In this document: in pieces, positions 42,738-54,004 of the stretch
Layout of the letters: each line of letters begins with the position of its first letter
Numbering within the stretch: position 1 is the stretch's first letter
NCBI GenBank assembly: GCA_948567375.1
Contig: OX419760.1
Coordinates: 16,368,001 to 16,432,000, forward strand
Direction: 5' to 3'
DNA length: 64,000 nt
Source of the DNA: Lunularia cruciata
Lineage: Eukaryota; Streptophyta; Marchantiopsida; Lunulariales; Lunulariaceae
Position numbers and translations under genes: made by a program
Notes under the pieces: model-generated
Databases searched by the model: none
Seen by the model: only the letters and a program-made list of their open reading frames with translations
Told to the model about the DNA's origin: nothing

Positions 42738-45700
42738 CTACCAACATCCAAAACTAACATTGTCTTCTCCTACCATGAGCGTAAATGAACTCTCTAGATA
42801 ATTTCATCCTCAATCTCAACATTATAAGTCTAGAAAGCTCACATATGAGTGTCATCCTCCTCTCCTCAAGCAACTTGATCTCCTCATGGATATATCTAAA
42901 GGGGAGTGAAGGTGAAAGATCATCTAAAAGTCACAATCTTCAAGTAACCATGTCTATATGAGGTGTCATCACACTAGGCTCTCTCTTAGACCCTCCATGT
43001 AAATGAGGCTCCATATGTATCACCTTAGACTACACTTCTAACTCACCAATCCGAGACCCTTGAGTGACCTCTTTATATTGTTGGTCTTAGTCTTTTGTGT
43101 GACTTTATTGGTTTGCCATAAGCACCATTATCTTGTAATCTCCTAGCCTAATCTAGAGCAATCCTTGCTTCATCATAAGCCTTGTAGTTCTCACCTTGCA
43201 TAGAGTGCTCTAGGTCTCAACTAACTCAAATTTTATCTTCTCCAACTACTCCATATTAATAATAAAATTTTTCTTGTGAAACTCCACTTGACTATAATAA
43301 GCCTCAACATCAACTCTCTTTGAGCCATAACCATATCTAATTGAGCTAATTTCTCTACTCTAGTAATCTTTGCAATCATGAAGGTTATGAATGAATCCTA
43401 CTTCTTTGCCAAACCCTCTCTCTCCACTAAGTCCCCCATATTTTGCTCCATTTCAAAAAGAAACATCTCTTTACTTTAAGTCTCCCATATTGTGCACTCT
43501 CTCCTCTAAGCCTTCCATATTGTGCTCCTTCTCAAGAAGAACATGCTCCTTCTCAAGAAGAAACCACTCTCTCTCCACACAATCAGCTATTCTAGCACTC
43601 ATTGCCATAACACTATCTAAGTCACACCTTCTCAAGGCTCTAGTCCACTTTGTAGTTTTGAAAGAATCCTCCTTTTGTGCCAAACTATGATCCTTTTCAA
43701 CAAGAATATGCTCTTTCTCCACTATGTTTTCCTCCTCTACATGCACTTCACTCTTTCCTAGCTCTTCTCCCTTGCATGCACCTCACTCTCTTCTAGCTCT
43801 CCAACTCTCTCTCAAATCAAAAGGATGGTAATGGTTGCTCACATGCTCTAACCTTTGAATGGGTAGTGGAAAATACTCATCACCAATCCACTATCTAAAA
43901 TAAGATCCTCTAAAGTATCAACTTGGGCATGGTGATATGTGCACAAATTACATTCAACTTCAAATTAAAATATTTAAAAACCATAAATAAGAACTGGTGC
44001 AATGCCATTTATTAAATGCAATGTAGCTCAAATACAAGCACAAAAACATATATTTTTAAAATGAAATCTCCATAGTACTCTCACTCTCATCCTCATCTCA
44101 TCCTTGTGAGTGTCATGGAAAAATACTTCCTAGTCCTCAATAGTGCTATTTTAAGTCACCTTGCCTCACCCATCAATCCACTCTCCAAGGAGATACAAGT
44201 GAGAAACTATCCCTTAGAGGTCATCTTGAACTGTCTACCATTTGGATGGTGGAGCTAGTTCTATAAGAAGGACATTTCTACTCTAACAACCTGCAATATA
44301 TGATCTACCCAAGCATAATCCTTTCTATAGAACTCCAACTCTTCTCCAACTTGGTTTTGTATTGTGGTTTGCTTAGCTAGTGAAAGTGAATTTAGTGTTA
44401 TTTATCTACATAAAGTTGTAGTATATTAAGTAAAGGATCCTCTTTTTGATCCATTGCTACATGAGAAATCCATATACATTCAAGTAATTGGCTATATAGA
44501 TTGTAATCTTGCCTTCATCTAGGACTTTGATGTACATAGGTGATAGAGGCTTGGTAGAGAGCACAATTTTTTTAGTCTTACAAGCTACAAGTGGGAGTAG
44601 AGCATAGAAGTTAGGATGTTTGAAAGTGCAGTAGAGCATGAGAGTTGTTTCTAGAGATGTTTTGTGCTCTTGATCTACCACACTCAAAACATTTTTTCTC
44701 ATTAGCCTTAGGATTTACAACATGATCACTTTTGGGCTTGGATGGTCATTCATTTTGGACTTGCATTCATGGTATAGGTGATGGAGAATTTAAATAATAT
44801 TATCCTTCTTGTGCTTACTTATGGGCAAGTTTGGGATTCAAAAATTTACCCCTTTTTGTAGAAGGAGATGCACCAAAATCTTGCTCAAGGCTTTGGAAGG
44901 TGGAATTTAGAGGTCCATGTGTAAAAAAGTAGAAGTTGCTAAGTATCTAAAGTACAAAGAATTGACCTACACCAATTTAGGACTAGGGTTTTTCAAGTTC
45001 AAGGATGTTCCTAAAGTTATTTCAAAGAGACAAAACTACCATGGGAAAGATAAGCAAAAATTATACAATTTGGAGATGAAAAGCATAAGATTTGAGTGAG
45101 TAATGCATAAAATGTGATGAATGGAAGCAAGGGGTCTAATTTGTACCCATGCACACAATTTAGGAGATTTGGAGAGTTTCATTATAGCTTTTTATGATCT
45201 ATTCATTAGGTGTTTGATTGTGTTTAACCCAAGAAATACTATATTTGGGTAAGTTTAAAGCCTTATTTGATCAATAGAAGTTGGAAGACTTGAAATCCAG
45301 CAATTAAGATGGAGATTATGATCAGGTTTTAGGTTTTAGTAAGTCTTTGTTAAATTCGCTTTTGAAATTTTCCAACATTGTTAGTGACTAGGTCTTGTAT
45401 TTCTCTATAAAACATTCAGATGAACTACTCAAATGGAGAATTTAAGGTCTCAGATCAATTACACTGGCCTATTAGCATAGCCTTGAAATTGATCTATATT
45501 TAGGGATTAGTTTTGAATTCATATGCCAAATTTTATAGAGGATTACATAGTGGCATGACCAAATTTTGTGAAAAATTTGGTTACTTTAGGGTTTATACGT
45601 AGTGAGATTTGATGCAAAAAAACTCCAATGAAAATACTATCATAAGATCTAATGAATTATAGTACCTTCCACTACACTTGAATGCAAAATTTCCCATTTG

Positions 45701-48700
45701 AAGTCAAGATTGAAAGGATAATAGCTTGCTAGAATATTCCTAGTGCTTACATGAATCCTTGGGCAAAAGTTGTGCAAGAGCTAAGATTGGACCTTGATTA
45801 GGATGGTTTCAAGATTAGGGTTTGAAGTGTAAAACTCAAGCTAAGTTCAAGAGACTATCAAAAGAGCTATAGTGCTCAAATTGGATCTTGCTATAAATGT
45901 TAGAAAGCTTATGTTGCAAGCTTCTATTGCATCATATATAATTTGAATTAGAGCTATATAGAAGTTGTTATTCTAGGTTGAGTCTCATAGATATTTCCTC
46001 ACCAAGAGGCATAGAACTTCTCTATCTAAAGTAAAAATTAGAAGAAAATCTTGGAGTACAAAAGGCCATTCTTAGATATAGCAAGGATGCTCTAAAGGTC
46101 ATTTTTACTAGAATCATGGAGAGTTATTGCTAAGTTTCTTATGTTTGGATCTTCTCCATGCTTTACATGTTTCATTTTAGTTATGCAATGAAACATATTT
46201 ATGCATTTATGCAATGAAACAGCTTAGGTTGGTGTGAAAGCATTATACTTAGGTTTCCTTTCCTTAGGTGTGCTAGCTTAGGTTGGTGTGAAAGCATTAT
46301 ACTTAGGTTTCCTTTCCTTAGGTGTGCTATGTATTCTGCTTGGTGATGTTAGAAATGATGACCAACAACTAAGAATGCATGTTGTGATGGTAGGTTAGGT
46401 TGCACTTTTCCTACTCTATCAAAAATTAAGCTTGGAAATTAGTGTATAAATACTTGATGGTTGGGATTACAAGTGGAGAAAACCACTCTTGATAGGTCTA
46501 GATTCAACCCCCCTACCTATAGATTTCATAGCTAAGTGCTAGTGTGTTCTCAATGAGAATAATACATAGCACACACCACTCCAACTTTATCTTCACACTA
46601 AGTATGATATCCCCATGCACCACCTTCAGCCTCCTAGTTGGGACAAGAAATGAACCCTAGTTCAAAAAAAGCTCTCCATTTCCTAGCAAAATATCTTGGT
46701 AGTGCAATCTTGCATAAGAAACCAATCCTACATCTAATGGTAAGGAACCAACCTCTTCCTCCCCATACTCTTTTGCAAAGCAAAGGTGTTTGCAGGTTAG
46801 TCCAATCTTATAGTTCAGGGTACATGATGCTATGGAGTGGAGAAGTATGAGACAATCCAATTACACACTACAAGCAAAAGTTCCTAAAATCATTTGTGGG
46901 CAAATGATCTTGTGGTGATATGCAAGTAGTGTTCATGTAAGAATCTGTGGGCAAAGATCCCATACCAATTCTAGCTCAATTGCAAGATAAGGTTTACCCT
47001 TAGACACTTAACCCAAGAATTGACATGTAGGTTTGTCCCATTGTGAGTCCTTTGGCTTCCTTGGTTGTCACTTTCTTGCTAATTAATGAGATGCTATAGG
47101 TAGTACTTGTAAACACTCTAAGATCTAAACAAGAATGAAAAAAGCAAAGCAAGGAGCATCACTTATACATAATACAAATTTGTGAATTGGAAATGGGACT
47201 CAACACTCAAAAATATCAATAGTTAGAATGGGTCTTCCTCTATAAAATTTGCTGCTTAGTTAAGAAAATAGTAAGTCACATTGGGCACTCTTACAACCAT
47301 CATTTGTATTCACTTCAGTCCATGGACCCAATGATTACAAAAGTCTCTTGACAACTTACTAACCTTTGACTCAATCAACAAGGTTCCCTTCAAAGACAAA
47401 ATAAGAACCATAGCTTCCTACTAAGGATTATAAGAATTCATAATGAATAATGGTTACAATGTAGGGAGGAAAAAATTCCACTAAGTGGCACAAGCTCTCT
47501 TATATACTAGTAAATCTAACCATAAAAATAAATTTCTATCTCCTGATATTGCTTCTACTGCAACTATTGTCTCCTCCTTGTGTAACAACCAACAATGCCA
47601 ATTGGTTCCTAATCCTATATCATCTCTATTAGATTAAATTTTTGGCCTAGTCAGAGCATTGCCTTGGCTTTAATTTCCTACCTAACTACTTTACTAATTT
47701 ACCTAAGTACCTAACTACTTTACTACTTTACTTTACTTTGCATTATCTTGCAAAGAGCTCATTCCATATTGGGTTTGTCCCACACTAATAAACATCCCCT
47801 ACCTCCACTTACTAAGGACAAAGGTGACTCTACCTGCATGTATTGTACAGTTGGATCTTGCAACAAATCCTTCTCCCATTATTTGCCACTCTTGTAGCAA
47901 CTTATTATCCCATGGTACAATCCCATAGAAGACATTTCCTACCTTAGACATGGCACTTTTTTACCATCAATACAACCTTCTTCTAAATCCTTGCACTCTA
48001 GGCAAGCCTTCTAATGCTACCTCTCCTTCTTGCCTTGATTGCATAGGGTAAAAGTTTGTTCCACACTATATAGAAGTTTCCTGTTTGGTCTCTTGCATGG
48101 TGTTCTTTGAATACAAAATCCTAGATCTCTATGAAACCATCTACATGAGCCAACTTTAGAGCATTTCCTTAGATGACATCTCCACATACTTGCTTGTTAT
48201 AGGAGGTACATGAAGAGTGTGCACTTGAATTCCCAATGGAAGAGATTGAAAGTTCTCTTCTCCTTGATATCACCTTGAGTTGTGTGATGATATATATGGG
48301 CAAGGACCTTATTGTAGATAGCCGCTCAAAAAATTATGGGATCTTTGAGTCATACACCATCTTTGCCAACAATCCTCTAGCATTTCCATGGTCTCTCAAC
48401 TCCCTCTGGACATCTCTTTATGTGAAGCCAAGTGTGAGGCTTCTTCCCATACTCCAAATATTTGATAAGATTTGATTGTAGTATCCTAAGATTCAGTCTC
48501 TCTTTCATCCTCTCCTTTGGTCCTTTAAAAATGGAGTTCAAGGTGTTGGAAGGCTTGTTTTCTCCATGTCGGCTACCATAGCAATAGTTGGTGTGGGAAC
48601 TTTGGAACCCAATGATAGCAACACAACAAAGTGTCAATACACACTATTATTCCTACATGGCCCTAGAAACATATACTTATAGAGAGACTTTATCATATCT

Positions 48701-49884
48701 AAACACATAATGAAAATCATCATGTATGGCTATGAGAATTTGAGGATCCCTTACCAAAATTTCCTATTCCAATCAATATGATATGGGGAGTTCTTTGACT
48801 ACCGGCTTCTTTCCCTCTTGTACATATGTAATGGCCACATCCCCATTTTAGTCATCTAAATCATTATTTTCTTGATTGATGTTCAAGTCATGCCCTTTGT
48901 CATAACATTAATCTTGCATGTGCTCAAGGCCTTAAAAGTCAAGGAGTACTTGAAGATGCTAGTCCTTAATGATTAGACATGCTTCTCCAAATTCATCAAC
49001 AACACATTCACAACATGGTTGAAGATTATTTGCATCTTTATTCCCAAATTTTCTAAGGCTACTTTGAGCTCTTGCATGACATGGGTGATATGCATCATCT
49101 ATGCATCCAGATTGGTGCTTATTGTGGCATTGAGTGCACCTTGTAACCTCATACCCTTGTGGATTTTGTTGATCTCCTTGTTGGATATGCAAGGCACCTT
49201 GATGTATTCTTTAGCAAGACACATGTAATAATTAAATAGATCCAAAAAATTCTTTTTCTCTCTCAAAATAGTCACTACCATTCCCTCAAAGGATTCAAGG
49301 AAACATCAAAGTAATCCATATTGGCCAATTATGTAAATTGAGCATCATCTCTTAGCATTGCTGATAATCCCATCTTATGAATTTATTGTTGTTGCATAAT
49401 GCAAGATAACAACCTTGCCATGAATTATAAAAAATGAGTATCCCCTAAATTTCAATATATTAATTAAGCACGATATCTCTTATTGTCTTTGCAATCTCTT
49501 ACAGACATTTGCCTCTTCAATGATCAAATTAATCTATCAATTGTAGCACACAATATCCTCTCCATTTATTTTTCTCTGACTTGAATTTCATTAGTAACTA
49601 AGTACTTTACAATTCTTCTCATGATTACTTTTAGGATGTAGAGAATGCTTGACTAACAACAAGAAAATCAAAAGAAGCAAAGATATGATATTCAATGAGC
49701 ATGTATATATAAGCAATATATGAGCACGTTTATTTACAGGAATAGAAACACTCTAGATTTTGAAGTGTAGATGAGCAAAGCAAAGAAAACAATCAAGTTG
49801 AGATGCAAGAGGTAACAAAAGAAGATGTTATCATAAGGGTTCAAGAACCCTAAAACTCAAAAACTACTTTGCCCCAATCTCAAC
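42738..49884. other. Long AT-rich block without a recognised gene
   Basis: About 7 kb in which I find no known domain. Minus-strand sequence from about 43750 to 43400 would encode a Glu/Lys/His-rich coiled-coil-like repeat (EKEH, EKDH units). A perfect 54-bp tandem duplication lies at 46221-46328. Near 46440-46520 a TATA-like TATAAATAC precedes a GATTCAACCCCCC run, as in some LTRs, but no partner LTR was found. Most likely old, decayed transposons. Confidence 0.4.
46221..46328. repeat. Perfect 54-bp tandem duplication
   Basis: Two identical units beginning AGCTTAGGTTGGTGTGAAAG. Identity of the units in an otherwise decayed region shows a recent duplication. Confidence 0.95.
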
Positions 49885-51480
49885 CATGTGCATTATAGCT
49901 AAGGAGATCTACAAGAATCATAAGACTACCTATGAGGTATTCACTCTCTTTGCATTATTTGTTATTGATAGATGGAGATGAACCTAAATGTTATGAAGAA
50001 GCCATGCAAAGCAAAGATAATGAATTGGGAGCTTATCATGAAGGATAAGATGAGATCCTTGGATAAAAATCAAACTTGGGAGCTCAGATTACTACAGGAA
50101 GGCAAGAAGGCTCTATAAAAGAAGTGTGTTTAAAGGTAAAAGAGAAACATAATGGTACCAAAAAGGTACAAGGCAAGGTTAGTTGTGAAAGACATCCAAA
50201 AGGAAGAGATTGGTTACACTAAGATTTTCTTATTGGAAGTCAAGCACTCAAAAATTAGAGTGGTTCTCAGTATTATGGCAACAAAATACCCGTATCTAGA
50301 GAAAATGGATATCATTACTATGTTTCTACATGGTGAGCTTGATGAAGACATCTATATGCAAAAAATTGTTTTGATTTGCAGTCCTTGGCAAGGAGAACTT
50401 GGTATGCAAGTTTGACCTATACAGTTTGAAACAAGCTCCAAGATTATGGTACAAGAAATTTGATTGGTTCATGATCAATAACAAATTTACAAGATGCTAA
50501 GAGGATCATTGTTGTTATCTCAAGACTCTTAATAGCAATTTTATCATCTTATTTTTGTATTTGATGACATTTTGATAGCTAGACCAAACATAATAGAGGT
50601 TGAGAGATGGAATAACAAATCATCAAAGGAGTTTGCAATGAAATACATGGGTGCAACAAAATCAATACTTTTGCTGAAGATTGAAAGGGATAAAGTGGTT
50701 GGAACATTTAAGCTCTTTCAAGGTAGCTATATTGGAAAGGTGCTAGAAAGGTTCAACATGATAGATGCAAGGTTTTTGAAGACATCTTTGGCAAGTCACT
50801 TTAAATTATCAAAGGAATAGTTTCCCAAGGAAGATGAAGAGCTCAAGAATATGTCAAAGGTATTGTATGCAATGATATGTACTAAACATTACACATTTAG
50901 TTGGAGTTTCAAGAAAGTACATGGGCAATCTTAGAAGACAACATTGGGAAGATATCAAATGGATTTTTAGATATTGAAAAGGTACTACAAATATGGGGCA
51001 ATCAGACATTACAATGTTTTGTAGATGCAGATCTAGGAAGTGATATGGACACCATAAGAAGCACCATGAGGTATATTTATACCATATGTGGGACAACAAT
51101 GAGTTGGTTCTTACAATTGCAAATCATTGTTGCTCTTTTGACAATCAAGGCAGAATATGTTGCAATCATAGAAGCTAAGAAGGAAATGATTTGGCTATAA
51201 AATCTTTTAAAGGAGCTATGCAAAGAGAAAAATTGTAGTGTTTTATTCTTTGATAATCAAATCTTTATTCCCTTAGCAGTAAATCCAATATTCTAAGCAA
51301 GAATGAAACACATATATTTGAGATATCACTTCATCCAAAAGTTGCTTGAAGATGGTGGTTTGTCACTTGAAAAGTTTCAAGGTGCCAAGAATTCAGCTGA
51401 TATGTTGACAAAGACAATCACTATAGAAAAATTAAGGCTATGCATAGACTCAATTGGCCTCCAAGGATAGTTGAATAGAG
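49885..51480 (+). mobile_element. Ty1/copia pol relic (RT and RNase H)
   Basis: Plus-strand fragments in changing frames: the linker before RT (RRSTR-like, then DGDEPKCYEEAMQSK) near 49900-50010; RT KRYKARLVVKDIQ, LEKMDIITMFLHGELDEDIYM (50155-50370), LKQAPRLWYKKFDWF near 50430, VFDDILIARP near 50555 (catalytic pair kept); RNase H CFVDADLGSDMDT and TIKAEYVAIIEA near 51015-51170; C-terminal end AKNSADMLTKTITIEKLRL near 51385-51440. Gag, protease and integrase are absent. A TGTTAGGATG at about 51576 could be the start of a 3' LTR, but its end is not identifiable. Confidence 0.85.
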
Positions 51481-51924
51481 ATACCAAATAGAGTATGTCG
51501 ATCAAGCTCTAGAAGTTAATTATCTTTTCTTGAAAGAAGCACAATCAAAAGTATTAGTCTCCAAGAGTGACAATTGTTAGGATGTAGAGTTTGATCCCAA
51601 CTTGTTACCATTTCATTATCTCATTTGTGAGTTGAGATATAACAGTCAAATTGTCTACATTATAAATTGTCCAAGGTCAAAGTAAGAGATCAATAATTAA
51701 AATAATATCTATATTGCTCTTTGAAGAGATTTTTCTTGGTGAATGTGTAGTCCTTCAACATGTTGTAGTTGGTCGGAGTGAGTTGATTAGGTGGGACTTT
51801 GAGAAACATCAAATTGCATGAAGTTGATCAGGAGAGGACTGATCAAGTTAAATTTAGGAAAAAATTAGGAAAAATTTTATTGACAAGGAAAAAGTTGGTA
51901 AAGAGAGAGCTTCCTAGAAATCTC

Positions 51925-51936
51925 TATAACTTGAAT
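51925..51936. repeat. Target-site duplication of LINE copy C, left
   Basis: TATAACTTGAAT, repeated at 53129-53140 and again in a tandem copy at 53156-53167. Confidence 0.75.
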
Positions 51937-53128
51937 TGTGCTCTCTCAGCTCTACTTTCCTCTCATTTTGTGGTTGTTGATAGGCCGGTTTTGGAGACTT
52001 ATGTGATAGAGATTGAGGAGGGATTCTTTTCTCTCTAGATGTTATTATGGCAAACAAGAGATAGTCTGTCCCCACGGGCACGCAAGGACTTTCTATTTTT
52101 TGCTTCACTATCGTCAGATTGGACTAGAGGTTTATAGTCTTCCTTGATGGAGCAATAGTGTGAGCATACCCTACATTCTCTCTTAGTTGACTTGTCCATT
52201 CCTCAAGCTGCTAGATTCAATCTTTGCTCTTGCTCCAGCAAGGCTGTAGGCTCTCGGATCCTAGCTCTATCATGCATTAGGGCATTCCGACTCGCACTGG
52301 CTACTTTCTCTACAACAATGAGGTTTTGCCTAGGTTTGGTCCACCTATTTACATCTTCATTACTCATTGGTTAGTGTGATTCTACACTAGATACAACAGC
52401 GGTCCATATGACACGGTGTCCTTTTGGAGGATAGAGGATAGTAACCCATGATGCTATTAAGGATATAGTGTTTGCTATGGCACGAGACAGTGGATACTTG
52501 GCTTGGAGAGAGCATTCATATGCTTTGCAAACCACATGTGTCAGGGTATACTTATACTTGGTCCGAGATGATCACATTAAAGTAGCGGATGTCGTGGTTA
52601 CCAACCTTATGCAAGATATAGTTTTGGAGGGAGTGATTACCCATCCCCCTAGATGGGCAGCAAGTGCAGCAGCAGGTCGCAAGGTCCCCAAGTATAGGGG
52701 CATGCAGCAAGGTCACCTTTTTGTTCCTCTGGTAGCCTTGGAGTTATATGGAGTGATGGACACGGCATTTGACACATTTGTTAGGGAGTGCACGGGAGCT
52801 TGTCATGTTAGGTGCCAAGGGATACCACTCTGACTCTCATACTTTGCATCATATTTTAGACAGTGTGTCCATTTCTCTACAAAGGGCAGTGGCTGGTGCA
52901 ATCTATAGGAGAGCAATCACACTAGGTGATGCTTCTTCAGATGGTCAAGTTGTTTGTAAACCATACGGCTTACATAGCTCGGATATCTTAGGTGCAGTAG
53001 GGAAAATTTCTCATATAGACTCTATTGGGGCTTAGCCCCCATTTACCTTTTTTGTCTCTCCCTTGTTAGGCTTCACTGGGGTCTTCCTATTCCTTCCTGT
53101 TTTTTATGCGGTCGCCCTTTTCCCTCCT
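51937..53128 (+). mobile_element. LINE copy C, 5'-truncated 3' end with endonuclease
   Basis: Starts within the RT thumb (DRPVLETYVIEIEEGFFSL) and runs through the zinc motif (Cys/His, partly decayed; RCPFGG), the endonuclease (VFAMARDSGYLAWREH, YLYLVRDDHIKVADVVV, GVITHPPRWAASAAAGRK, KYRGMQQGHLFVPL) and a 3' UTR with the GGGGC hairpin. Same family as copies A and B. It ends in GGTCGCCCTTTTCCCTCC without poly(A). 12-bp target duplication. Multiple stops. Confidence 0.85.
53027..53039 (+). other. 3' UTR hairpin of LINE copy C
   Basis: GGGGCTTAGCCCC, at the same distance from the 3' end as in LINE copy A. Confidence 0.5.
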
Positions 53129-53182
53129 ATAACTTGAATCCATCAGATAGTAACTATAACTTGAATCCATCAGATAGTAAAA
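53129..53182. repeat. 27-bp tandem duplication containing the LINE C target site
   Basis: Two units starting TATAACTTGAATCCATCAG at 53129 and 53156. The left border of LINE C has only the first 12 bp. Either the duplication came before insertion, or it arose at the repair of the 3' junction. Confidence 0.85.
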
Positions 53183-53948
53183 GTCCATTATCTATGTGAC
53201 TGAACGTAGGAGCAACGGACTATGAACCAAGTTAAATCTTGCGTAGAGTTGATCTCAACATTTGGTACTACTACAAGAGATAGATAGATTAAAAGGACCT
53301 CTAAGAGCGAATTGGCCCTAACTTCAAATAATGTTGCCTTAAAGTATCGAGGGAGTGACTTGATTGTATAGGGGTTTCAGCTAGAATGCGCTCAACCTTT
53401 GGGGATTGCCACAGACTTCTAGGGGAACGTGTCAAGCAAAAATTAAGCTTTTGGCTCTATTCAGCTAGTGCACCGAGAAACTAAAAGACCATCTAAAGAA
53501 AGATCTGTAGTTACAAAGAAAAAAGTTAGCTTTGATGCAAAATTCATGAACATGCCGAATTCCCTAGTCTTCAACTTAGATCTCTATACCATTCTAAGAT
53601 TTGGCCTAACATTAACAAACCATTAAAAAAATTGCAGAATATCTACTTTGTAGGTATATTAACCAGAATGGCAGAGTATGACACATTAGCCCAATAAAAT
53701 CAATCATAAGCGAACTATAGCAAATAACAATTAAACTGTATTCTTTTGATAAAATGGGCAACTACCCTTCTATGTAAAGGATTTTCAATCCTCTCATTAG
53801 CGAGCGTAAAGTCTAGTTATAGTCACAATCACTTGCATGTCTTACTCGCCATAACTTCTACCTCTTAGATTTCCAACCAATAAATCCGACCTTTTAATTA
53901 ATCATTGAATCATTAGAGATAGTGATGGTATCATTGACTCCATCAATC

Positions 53949-54004
<56 letters not shown>

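Noticed and set aside
44457..44702. 81-codon minus-strand ORF ending GKITIYIANY
   Set aside because: The TIYI phrase recalls the leader module, but the P-x-V-x-Y and FG-x-(D/E) parts are missing.
48959..49281. Minus-strand ORFs resembling a degenerate gag
   Set aside because: Composition is suggestive, but no capsid or knuckle motif could be recognised.
51573..51924. Possible copia 3' LTR beginning TGTTAGGATG
   Set aside because: No matching 5' LTR, no polypurine tract and no clear CA end; only mentioned with the pol relic.
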